64,000 nucleotides of DNA, taken from Asterias amurensis. Lineage: Eukaryota > Echinodermata > Asteroidea > Forcipulatida > Asteriidae. Positions 54,115-64,000 of this stretch are shown piece by piece. The first letter of the stretch is position 1, and each line of letters begins with the position of its first letter. The position numbers and the translations under genes were made by a program. Below the pieces are notes generated by a model that saw only the letters and a program-made list of their open reading frames with translations, was not told the origin of the DNA and did not search any database. The stretch covers positions 29,588,927-29,652,926 of the forward strand of contig NC_092649.1 of the NCBI RefSeq assembly GCF_032118995.1, written 5' to 3'.

Positions 54115-56045
54115 GGTCACCTACCCTTTGATTGAATTCCTTACACCTTCTCAGCTCCATTGGGAGTATGCGATCTATGCTGCCAAATAGTGCCAGTCAA
54201 GCTAAATCAATTCCATGAGCCAGTGCCCTCACAGGTGCCTAGTACTCCTGGGTGAAGATGAGCAATTGTAGTCTAGTGTCTTGCCTATGAGTACACGTGA
54301 CGTGACTGGGATTCAATCCCACTGTCCGATGACTAGGCTGCCAGAGCTCGAGTCCAATGCACTAGACTATTGGGCCATGACCTGCCACACAATGTCCAAT
54401 CTGCACATGCATGTATATCTCTAAGGCCACATTTCTCACAATGATAGTCAAAAAGATGAACTTGTGAAATGTTTATTCAAATTTAATTTTTTAGACTTTT
54501 ATTTTTAAGCATTGCGTAGGAAAAGATAGGTAAAATTTAGATTTTAAGGAGGTACTGGTCTTCAAAATAAATTACACGGAACTGTTAAAGCATAACCCAT
54601 AGTGCTTCCTGTGCTTTGGGGGAAACTCCATCAATGAAATCAAGTTAGTGTATTTAAGGACTTGGGCTTCATTTTATACTCTTAAGGTAGCAAAACTTAT
54701 AAAGGTGTTTGTAAATTTTTTGCAAGAACTATATTTTTGCACAAGTTCATGAAAAGTTTTGATCATTTTGTTTTGAAATTTAATATTACAGGTAAAGGTT
54801 TATAAAAGCTCAACTTGATAGAAAAATAAGGGCATGTGTAAAGTGCTCAATTGTGAGTTCATACGTAAAACATTAGCTTACAAATAATGAATGTTTTTAT
54901 GTCCTGGATGGAATATTTACACAGGTTAAAAAATGGAGTGTAAACAGTGAATGAGGCGAGCCTTTATTGAATTTATAATTCTATATTTCAACGAATGAAA
55001 ATATTCTCTCCATTGCACAAAAGCAAAACATTCATTGTTTCTTTTATGTAACATCCAAGTAGATCTTTGTCATTTGGTTCAAGGATAAAACTATAAGAGC
55101 AAACTGTGTGAGATTGTATTCTGGCATCCACTATGAGGATGCTTTGTACTGCTGTGTTTAATACATGTGTACTTGGTGTGGTCTAGTGCGCAACAGTAAA
55201 AATGGATTGGACAAAAATGCATGGTGAGTAGACCCACAAAGCAGTTTCATGACATTGGCCATTTAATGGTTTGATTAATGAATGCTACGTGACTTACAAT
55301 CCTCCAATCAAATCACAAGGATCTTCTAGTTGTGAAATAAGTTATTTTATTCTGCATAGGTTATTACCATGAAGCAACTAATCACAAAGAAAATATACCA
55401 GTAGCAGTATACCAGCTAAAGTTAGTGTACTGGTTAGCTTTGACCAGTTGACTGGTTTCCCGCTAATTTTGCCTTGCAATTCTTATTAAAACCCTCCGAC
55501 TGTCAGTGTGTTTCTTGTGACAGCTAACCCATACCCCATTACGCCACAGCGGTGGCATTTCGAGGCACACACATGCTGATGTAGATAGCAGAGCAACAGC
55601 TCAAGGTGTTTTGACCGTGGTAAACCGGAGTAGCCATGGGCTGTACTTAAGTGAAATGTGGTAGGGCTACATTTGATGGAGATAAGGTTCACACATGGTC
55701 AATTTCTCTAGTGACAATCTGTATACAATGAGAGAACAGTGTAGCATGGGTTACTCCACCGTTGTGTGCCTAGCATTTGGGACATTTTGTGATATCATGG
55801 AAGATGCACCCATTAGAGGGTTTTATCATCTTTATAGAGTTGTTTTCATAGATAAACATTCCATATTATCATGCAATACTTGTTCCAACCAATTTTAGAA
55901 AATCATTCTGTGTATAAAGCATTTTACTTTCTTTTGGCAGACAGAAATTGTAGTTCAAGTGCCCATACTTTCTGTACCAATGCCTTTCCATAGAATATGC
56001 AAGTTGTGATAAAACATGTGCTATTTATACAATGTGCAAGAGCAA

Positions 56046-56219
56046 TAAGCCACTTTGGAGTTCCAGCTGCGCATGTCTGTTACTGCTGACAACGGACTTT
56101 GTCTATCTCCCGTGACCTTTTGACAATACCAGCGGGTATTGTCAAAAGGTTACGGGAGATAGACACAATCCGTTGTCAGCAGTAACAGACATGCGCCACT
56201 GACATTCCGAAGTGGCTTA
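56046..56219. mobile_element. 174-bp hairpin MITE
   Basis: Runs from TAAGCCACTTTGGAGTTCC to the inverted CATTCCGAAGTGGCTTA. The inner 70 bases of each arm are nearly perfect complements and meet at ATACCAGCGGGTAT. Confidence 0.82.
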
Positions 56220-57099
56220 TGCTTCATCCATCCATGCTAACCACCCCCAACCTTACAAAGTCCAACTGCATGTTTGTATGATTTCGTTGGACTGCTCTAG
56301 TAAACTAATAATGCTTTAAGCGACAGCAGACATACAATCATAATCAGAGTACAACAGTTTGGGGTGTTGAGTTAGGCTTTCTTCACCATTGTGCCATACT
56401 CGGGTTGCAAGGGGTCTATAAGTTGGACAGAAATAGTATGGACAAATTCATGTGCTAATGCCACCAATCATTAAGGTCTACGTCTAACAGAGAGGTCCTA
56501 TAATTTGATGACCATCCGACCTTCATTGGTGAGAATCAGTGCTTAGGTTTGAGACTAACTTACCCTGTTTGCAGAGAATGGCGACCAAAGCGCAAACTAT
56601 CATTGTAAGCAAGGCCATGAAATTAATTGGTATAGGTCAACAAGAGACAATCGCCCCTTTGAAATACCAAAGCTTCATTTTGTGCCATCAACATGTCCAA
56701 CTTGTTCTGTTCATTGGATTTTCATAAAAACTGAAGGAATATTTGTATATCGGACCTTTATACCATTGGTGTGTTGAGGATGAACATGTAAAATAAATAC
56801 ATTTCATGAACAAAAAGTGGTTAAATTGAACAAATTATTTATTGTCGACTTTTCACTCAAATGTGTTTTTAAAAATGTACATGTAATTATTTTTTGAAAA
56901 ATTACAAATTACAGAAATTATGTAGAACATTTGTTGGCGACTGTCAAGTATTTAAATTGTGCAGAAATCTTCAATAGTCTTCAATCTGTTCAGTTGCGGG
57001 ATTAATGCACTTGTGCTTAAGTTACTGGACTCAGTCCAGTGTGTATTTTGAGCCCAAGTTTAGGAGAATCTTGTTTCTCTGGGATATTTTTTTAATTAA

Positions 57100-57335
57100 A
57101 TGCCGTCAGCTTGGCTTAAGTGGTTTCTTCCAGCCTTTCACCTGAGCTGTAGACCCAGGTTCGAATCCAGCTTCGGACCTAGGCCTTGCATGTGGATTGG
57201 GTTTTCAGTCCCAACCTGATTATAATGGGGTTTTCTCCCACATCTAAAACCGTATCTTCGGCACTTTTTAAGATCGCTTGGTTTTATTACAAAAAAAGGT
57301 TTAATACTATTGATGATTTAGACCAGGTCCTCTCC
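57100..57335 (+). mobile_element. Probable SINE fragment
   Basis: GGTTCGAATCC (B box) near 57162 is followed by TGGATTGGGTTTTCAGTCCC and TTTTCTCCCACATCTAAAAC, blocks common in invertebrate SINEs. No clear A box is seen. Confidence 0.45.
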
Positions 57336-57746
57336 CACGTAGGCCCTACATCAGAGAGATGAACCAAGCACCTTATATGGAAGAGGAAATCCATTGTGCA
57401 CTTGATGTCATTTGAGTAGGGCGCCCTCACGTAAAGGCCAAAAGAAGGTTTGCCCACTAGCCCATCTTGTGTGCCGCGCGTACTAATCTGTACATATCCA
57501 CTGTTTCAACATTGCTTTGCCTCTAAGATTGCAGCTGGATGACGTCAATGCATTAGGTCTATTGGTAGCAGAACACACAGCACACAATCCTAACTTCAGC
57601 ATTACACACGACTCCATAAACCAGTCTTCTGGCAGGTCATTAAGAGTTCATAAGAAGTTCCACAGGTTGAAGTTGTGGCTCTTCAAACTTAGTCAAGTGC
57701 TTGAGTACACAGCATCCTCCGACCACCAACCGAAATGCAAGCTTCA

Positions 57747-60700
57747 TCAACTGGAGGTTGTATCTGTACTCTTAGCTCGATTTAAACTATCCCCCATTTC
57801 GTTTAGCAGTAGTGGTGTTACCTGCATCCTTAGTAATCTGCAACAGGTATACAGGAAAGAGATTTCATAATACGTCAGCCTCACAGCTGTAAACCATTGC
57901 GTATTTCCCCACTAAAGCTTTGTTCATACTTCCTGCGAAAGCGCAGTCACAAATTCCCAATGAATAATTCCCAACAGTTGAACTGTGTTCTACTCCTGCA
58001 CAACACATTCGCTGCGAAATCAGAAACTTGACGTCAACATTTGCTTTGCATTCACATTCAAAGGAAGTATGAACCGGGCTTAAAACTGCTTAGACCGCAC
58101 AATGGCTCAGTTACAGGGTCAATTACTCCCTAAAAAAACTACATTCTGCTCCTTTTCTTTCACTCTTTTTCACCTGACTGCTTCTACTAATACAAAAAAA
58201 CTTGTGTGTTATGTTGTCATTTAGCCTCTGAGAAAAACTTGGCTATTAAAGGTCTGATGAGGACATCAATAATTTTGACAAATTAATGTCTTCAAATCTT
58301 TATGTCAGCTTGTAAAAAGTTGTGTAAGTTAATCTTGGTTTACTTACAATTCTTTCTGTCTGTCTTCTACTGCCTCCCTGCGAAGTCGTTTGTTTTTCTC
58401 TAAAAATGTCTCTCCTTGCATTTTCTGGACGCCCAATAGAGCAAGTCCAGCTGGAAGTCTGTCAAACCAAAGAAATGTTTTGAAATATTACTGGAAAAGT
58501 GTCTAACCATTACATGTCATCTGCTGTGGTTTTAAATGACAGGTAACTCATAAACTATAGATAAATTATGCCAGCCTGCAATTCGTTATCACTTGATAAA
58601 AAACACAATCAATCTTTCTACTGTCTGACCATTCAATATTATACACTGTGGTTTTGAAAGATAAACTCATCCAGTATGCAACATTGTATCTGCAAAGTAC
58701 ACAGTCAACCCTCCTACTGTCTGACCATTCAATATCATCCACTGTGGTTTTGAATGGGTAAACTATGCCAGCCAGCAAGGAATCCATACACTACAGTAAA
58801 CCTTCCTAATGTCTGACCATTCAATTTGAACAAATGTTGTTTCTTAATGAAACATTAACTGAAGTTACAGACTGCACTTACCCAACAAGCACTCCCACAA
58901 ATGCTCCGCCAACCAACCCCCTCAGTCCTAAGTTGAATCTGAACAGGGATCCTGTAATAGCTGTAGGAGGAAGGGTAGAAATCATTCAAAAACAGACAGA
59001 TGCAAATTGGTAAAAGACAACTAGCAATAAAACTGTGAAGAACCGAATGCTTTATAATAATATAGTGTTTGTTAACACAAGCACTTGGATCACTGTAAGT
59101 GCTGATTATTCTTCAGTTATGCAGAGCTATTTATATTTAAGTTCTGAGACTCATATTGAGCACCTTGTTAAAGGTGATGCTGCAGCTAACCATGCCAGAA
59201 ACACCAGGGCAAACCCCTTCTCAGATTTTTTACGTGCATTTCAAAGCAAATTGGACCTACAGCTTTGCATCCCATCCAAAGGACGAAGCAATTATGGTAA
59301 AGTGTTTTGCTTGGTTACCGTAGTGCCATGACTGGGACTCGAACCCTGGCAAGCACCAGAACTTATGAGAGTGCAAAATAACATAATCAACTGTTAATAT
59401 GAAACGATAAAACACGCAGGAAACTCTAATTTATTACAACTTACCTGCAGCTGATACATAGTTGGTTAAGTCTTGCTTGTCCCTGTACAAACCAAGGCAT
59501 GTACTGATTCCACTGTAAACACAATTCCAAAATAACAAACATTAATACAAATCAAACAGGAACTCCATTTTGCATTACACTTTAAGATAAAGTCAAACCC
59601 ATGTAACAATTCAATCAGCTTTTCAATCCACTTTTATATTTTTAATTTAATAATCAGCATCAATCAGGCATTTTCAAACATTGTATCAAAGTGCCTTGCA
59701 CTATCACTCCCCCTAGCATCATAAGAGTCTCAACTCCTTTGGAGTATGCAGCACCATCAGCCAAAATGGCGCACAATTTGCTAATCATTCACATCAACAA
59801 TCTCTACCCTCGCATGTACCCATTTACTCCTGGGTGAAGAGAAGCAATTATAGTTGGTGCCTAACCCAAGTACACAAGTGTCACAACTGGGAATCATACC
59901 CACACCCTGATGACTCAGCCATCAGAACTCATGAGTTCAATGCTCTAAACCACTTGGCCATGACACGCTATAAATTGTCTGGTAAATATTTGACTTATTT
60001 AAAGCATGGAATTTATACAATGAAAAAAAGCACAGGCAGAATACACAGTTACTTACTGGAAACCTGTTGCTAACACTGCTGTTCTCCATCCCCAACGATA
60101 TCCGTAGCGGATAAGGCCCCTTGTGCCAGCATTATAGGAAGCCCCCTGTGTGTATTGGAAAATAAAAGAAAATGTAGAGACATATAAATTCTATAAAAGT
60201 TTCCTTTACCAATTCATGTTGGATGATTTTTTCTAAACTGGCATACAGCCGGCGCTTCTTATCGCCCAGAACAACTTTGGAATGCCTGGGCTTAGAGTGT
60301 TACACAACCTTTGGGATACCACCCAGGCTGAGATGGTTACCATTAGCTTGCTTACCAAAACAGAACATACGACCTCTCAGAGCTTCTTAAACACAAAAAC
60401 TAGCTAAGCACAACCAAAATTATGCTTACCAGATAAAATATTACCAGCCAAAATACCATCTGACATGTTTCATCTATGACTGGTATCCTGCTCATTTTCG
60501 CTCAGCAGAAAACTGTTCAGCAATAGGCCTATGTTCTGCTTCAGCAGCTCTATAACATACCGTTGCTTCAAGTCTACTGCTGTAGATTGCTGCATTGCTC
60601 TTTTCTATGTATCGCTCTCGGGCATGTCTGGATGCAGGGACACCACCATAGACGTAACCTCCTGCCATTCCCAGCACTGCCATCAGTACAAGCTCATGCA

Positions 60701-61410
60701 GCTCACGAGGTAGGTATCTATTATCTTTGCTGCCGTTCAGAAATACAAAAGCAAAATGTTTGTGTGAAGAAGGCACTCAATGTTAATACCTTGATAGCAA
60801 TTTGGACATTCTTGAGTGCGCTCCAAAGTTTTCAGATAACTCTCAGTCTCAGTTCTCTTTTGACAACAGGATCCATCTTTAAGGAATTTACTACCACAGT
60901 GTACTTGAGAGTGTCGGAACTGCAAAAGCTGTTATAATAGTGCCTTGCTTTGTGTGAAGAGTCATTCAACCTTTGTTTATAGTCTCTGGAGTCAATCCAA
61001 ACTGGGGGCAAGTTTCAAACAATGTCTCTAGTCTGCAAGGCAAAGTGTTCAGTCTAGTGTTAGGCCTGGAATTACTACTAGGACACATAAACCAAGGGCT
61101 CCGTTGCCCCTGGACTTGGCCTTGGTGCCTTATCCATCAAAACAGTCAAAACTTTCCATAGACTCTTTTGAGATTTTCCAGTGGAAGTGCCCTTTGCAAA
61201 ATGAAAATGGCCTTGTCCTCTCAAAGATGACATTCAAGACCTATAGTCTTATTTACTAGATAATAAACTTACTCATACGTGTAGGCTTCCTTCACCCTGT
61301 CCCATCCTGTTTCTTTTCTTTCCTCCTGGTGCTCATCAGCGCCGATTTCCTTCATTTGATTCATCTCAGACTGAGCGAGGCTTGAAGAGATTGCCTGACA
61401 ATTGAGGAAA
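57747..61410 (-). CDS. TIMMDC1: Complex I assembly factor TIMMDC1 (5' exon not found)
   Basis: A mitochondrial inner-membrane protein of the Tim17/22/23 fold, needed for assembly of the membrane arm of respiratory complex I (family knowledge). Exons seen: 61273-61410, 60561-60729, 60057-60145, 59445-59512, 58882-58960, 58348-58458, 57747-57837. They give 247 residues plus stop (human 285). Landmarks are ETGWDRVKEAYTYD, GMAGGYVYGGVPASRHARER, RGLIRYGYRWGWRTAVLATG, LYRDKQDLTNYVSAAAITGS, LFRFNLGLRGLVGGAFVGVL and GVQKMQGETFLEKNKRLRRE. The first exon seen enters in phase 2 with no in-frame start matching the family N-terminus, so at least one more 5' exon lies upstream, in the last 2.6 kb or beyond the window. 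The short last exon (RMQVTPLLLNEMGDSLNRA) is supported by weak similarity to the human RLQVTEHLP block. Confidence 0.93.
59190..59360 (-). mobile_element. SINE, family 1, minus orientation
   Basis: The reverse complement matches the body and head region of the SINE at 9356, including the CGTCCTTTGGATGGGA-like motif and a B-box-like sequence near 59330. It is in a TIMMDC1 intron. Confidence 0.6.
59675..59972 (-). mobile_element. SINE, family 2, longest copy
   Basis: Contains CTCCTTTGGAGTATGCAGCA, CTAATCATTCACATCAACAA and TTACTCCTGGGTGAAGAG, ending in a tRNA-like head read on the minus strand (TGGCCAAGTGGTTTAGAGC). It is in a TIMMDC1 intron. Confidence 0.7.
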
Positions 61411-64000
61411 CTATATGAAAAAGAAAAAGAAAAAAAATCTTTTTTCAATGATCTTGTTCTCAGCTCAGCTATCATAGGATGACCAATGGCTGCTACTAAT
61501 TATGGTTTTTTGTAGCAGAACAACCTCATCATGTAAAGTTTTATCTAAATAAAACTATATAGTCCTACTCCTCATTCTAAATATGCCATTATGCTAAAGT
61601 ACAACCATCAAATAGACCGATCCATTTAGCACCGCCCCATCATTGCGTATATCTACCATTCACAACCCATGGCACAACCAAAAGTACGACATGCGTGGGC
61701 AGATGCTTGGCGTGTGGCAGAGTTGTGCAGAATGGAGAGGCTCACATGTTCTTGCCCTGAATACATACATGCTCCCTGGGCGGAGCCTAATGGATCGTCG
61801 GTGTATTGATTTGATGCTACCAAACCAAGAAGATCCCCTACCAAGAAATACCATAACATTGATTATAAATAATCATAGATTAATAAGGACAGTTAATACT
61901 CTTGGCCATAATTGACCATTAATATTGCTGGGCCCTTTTGCATGCTTTGCTTTGACTTGGGCATGTTTGTAATGTGGTCAGGAGGGGGGAGGGGGGAGGG
62001 GGTCCCTTGTTTGTTACTCTCTCTCTGAGTCTGACTCGTCTCTGCTCGTGTCACGACACAACAATGTCAATGCTTACAACATGGTCCCACATGACATGGA
62101 GGTATTTCTACCTCCATGATTGAACCGTTGACATTCATTCATCCCCCCGTGTGGTGTGTTACACTGGAAATCAGCCATTTGATTGCCCAACCCCCCAAAA
62201 CGCTTAACTGACACTCATCTTCCCACCCCCTCCAAATTGTAAACTCTGGCACCGCCCCCTGTGGGTTTTTTTTTTGGGGGGGGGGTCGGGGTGAGATTGA
62301 AGTCTTTGTGAATGTTAATATAGACTGCCTGAAATGATACTGAAACTTTCGAAAAAAGGTTGAGGCCTTACCTCTATCTTAGAACATGCTTGTTATTTGG
62401 GAACATGTCACTGATTCAACCATTCAACCAACACAATTGCCACAAAGTTCAAGTTTCACAGTCAGACCATAGAAGAAAAATTAACGGTGAACTAGACGAG
62501 CCCCCTCACCGGCCTCATTGTGTCAATCAAGCAAATATTTATCTCGCTCGAAGAAAAATTAACGGTGAACTAGTCGAGCGCCCTCACCCAGCCTGTCAAT
62601 CATGCAATTCATCTCGTTCTCATGGATTTGCTCGTCCCCAAAGGTACACTCTTGTGTGCATGTTGCACTGTTTGCAGAGGTATGACTTAGAGCGCGGGGT
62701 CGATGGAAATTTTAGGCAAAAAGAAGAAATTTTTATTCTCGCATTTCTAAAAAATAAATGGGCAACTTTTGAAAAGAATTTTGAGGCCTTTATTCTATCT
62801 TTGAACATGCTTATGATTTGGGAACATGTCACTGACACTGATTCAACCAACACAAATCCTAACGGTACCTTTTTTGCTACAAAGTTAAAGTTTCTAACTG
62901 ATGCATACGCCACTACAGGCTAAGTTTTCATAGTACAGCACATTCAGATAGAAGACAACTAGTGAACTAGTCGAGCCCCTTGCACTGGCCTCATTGTGTC
63001 CATCATGCAATATATATCTTAGACTAGGCCTCGCTGCCTGCATGCCTTTATCCACAAGGATAAAGACAGGTCCCCGCCGCTAAATCCAGTGATTGATCCC
63101 TCCATTCAATACAATGGTATCTTTGGAAGCGTGCAGTGACAAGCTTTCCATGCCCACTAAGTACATGCCGCCTAGCCTGTTGTCGCGTATCTCTATGTGA
63201 AATGAGGGAGGTCAAATGTCAAACTACACAGCGGTTTTTGATGCCGGTCTCTGGCGTTCATTACCAACCTCGAAGAATGACGTCAGACGTTCAGGCTATA
63301 TTGGGGGCGTTCGTTTAGCTTCCCTGGGTTGCCCTCGGTCTGCCTCGGTCATTTGAATAGCTTTGACAAGTTGACGGGGCTCAACCGGGTCAGGGCCCCC
63401 AGTGCCCTGCTTGTGGAGCGGGTCACTTGGGGGTGACTTGAGATGATGCATGCCGTCACCACGAGAGGGCGAGTGTCAGTGACCATTCAATTAGCTCTTG
63501 TTGGGGCCGGCTCACCCCGAGTGAGCTCTGCGTGGTCGACCCAGGGAAGCTTAGCGAACGCACCCATTTATCTCGCTTGAAGACAAATTTTAACGACGAA
63601 CTAATCGAGCGCCCTCACCCGGCTCGTCAATCATGCATTTCATCTCATTCTCAGTTATTTGCTCGTCCCCACATGCCCAGAGAGGTCCTCTTGTGTGTTG
63701 CACTATTTGCAAGTATGACTCGGAGCGTGTAGTCAATGGAATGTTTAGGCAAAAAGATTACTCGTATTTCTACAATAATTATTTTATTTTGAAGCGTTGA
63801 ACAAGCAAGAAGCATTGAAAAAATAAATGGGCAACTTTTGTAAAGGATTTTGAGGCCTTAACTCTTTCTTAGAACATGCTTGTGATTTGGGACCATGTCA
63901 CTAATTCAACCAACGAATTTATAGTATATTTGATTCAACCAGCTACCTCCATGATTCAACCAACACAAATCCTAAGTTTCTAAAATTAACATAGTGCATG
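61411..64000. repeat. Composite repeat region upstream of TIMMDC1
   Basis: A block with GAACATGCTTGTGATTTGGG and CATGTCACTGATTCAACC occurs three times (about 62362-62432, 62783-62850, 63850-63915). A second block, AACGGTGAACTAGTCGAGCG, occurs at about 62474, 62557, 62950 and 63590. Copies are 80-90% alike by eye. G-rich runs lie at 61980-62003 and 62275-62295. No gene is recognised; a TIMMDC1 5' exon could hide here. Confidence 0.6.
63304..63563. mobile_element. Inverted-repeat element, about 260 bp
   Basis: GGGCGTTCGTTTAGCTTCCC (63304) is the inverted partner of GGGAAGCTTAGCGAACGC (ending 63561). GGTTGCCCTCGG and similar GC-rich sequence fills the middle. It separates the second and third copies of the composite repeat. 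hAT-like ends are possible, but no target duplication was found. Confidence 0.65.

Larger units (their letters stand above)
53215..57746. other. Intergenic, twinfilin to TIMMDC1, tail to tail
   Basis: No gene is recognised. It holds a TTTCACAAA MITE (53945-54114), a SINE family 2 copy (54135-54390), a 174-bp hairpin (56046-56219), the repeat shared with 27530 (56255-56390) and a SINE-like block with a B-box-like GGTTCGAATCC near 57162. Confidence 0.55.

Noticed and set aside
57517-57870. 117-codon open frame on the plus strand
   Set aside because: Antisense to the last TIMMDC1 exon, with no similarity to any family I know.
62360-62923. 187-codon open frame
   Set aside because: It runs through the repeated blocks of the composite repeat; the repeated peptides reflect the DNA repeat, not a protein family.

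Overview
This is animal nuclear DNA: seven intron-rich, vertebrate-like genes on both strands, set in AT-rich sequence full of small inverted-repeat transposons and tRNA-derived SINEs. The repeat families (notably the CACTGGACACTATTGGTAAT element and the TTTCACAAA hairpin) and the gene content suggest a marine invertebrate deuterostome, most likely an echinoderm. The phylum assignment is inference. Exon boundaries were worked out by hand from splice signals, reading phase and remembered family alignments.

Layout. 1-8.4 kb: no secure gene; a cluster of decayed exon-like modules on the minus strand, a 0.8-kb foldback element, MITEs and SINE pieces. 8.4-13.7 kb (-): RXYLT1 (6 exons, 430 aa). 14.0-19.8 kb (+): FAM50A/XAP5 (13 exons, 327 aa); the two share a divergent promoter of about 300 bp. 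24.7-32.2 kb (-): an ARF4/5-type small GTPase (6 exons, 181 aa) whose first intron carries a 2,986-bp transposon with 727-bp inverted arms and a RecQ-like helicase fragment. 33.4-34.5 kb (+): a TMEM229-family membrane protein (2 exons, 211 aa). 37.0-46.2 kb (-): DDX20/Gemin3 (8 exons, 1183 aa). 46.7-53.2 kb (+): twinfilin (9 exons, 346 aa) with a U12-type AT-AC intron and tandem copies of part of one exon; it is divergent from DDX20 across about 450 bp. 57.7-61.4 kb (-): TIMMDC1 (7 exons seen, 5' end not found). 61.4-64 kb: composite repeats.

The genes are ordinary housekeeping genes and do not form a pathway: alpha-dystroglycan glycosylation, splicing-associated nuclear protein, Golgi traffic, SMN/snRNP assembly, actin dynamics and complex I assembly. 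The novelty is in the mobile DNA. A transposon family with termini TAGTTGCGATAACG and 9-bp target duplications occurs twice (2,986 bp and a 54-bp miniature). A perfect 128-bp palindrome also has a 9-bp duplication. Several MITEs are nested in each other or in a SINE, so relative insertion ages can be read directly.
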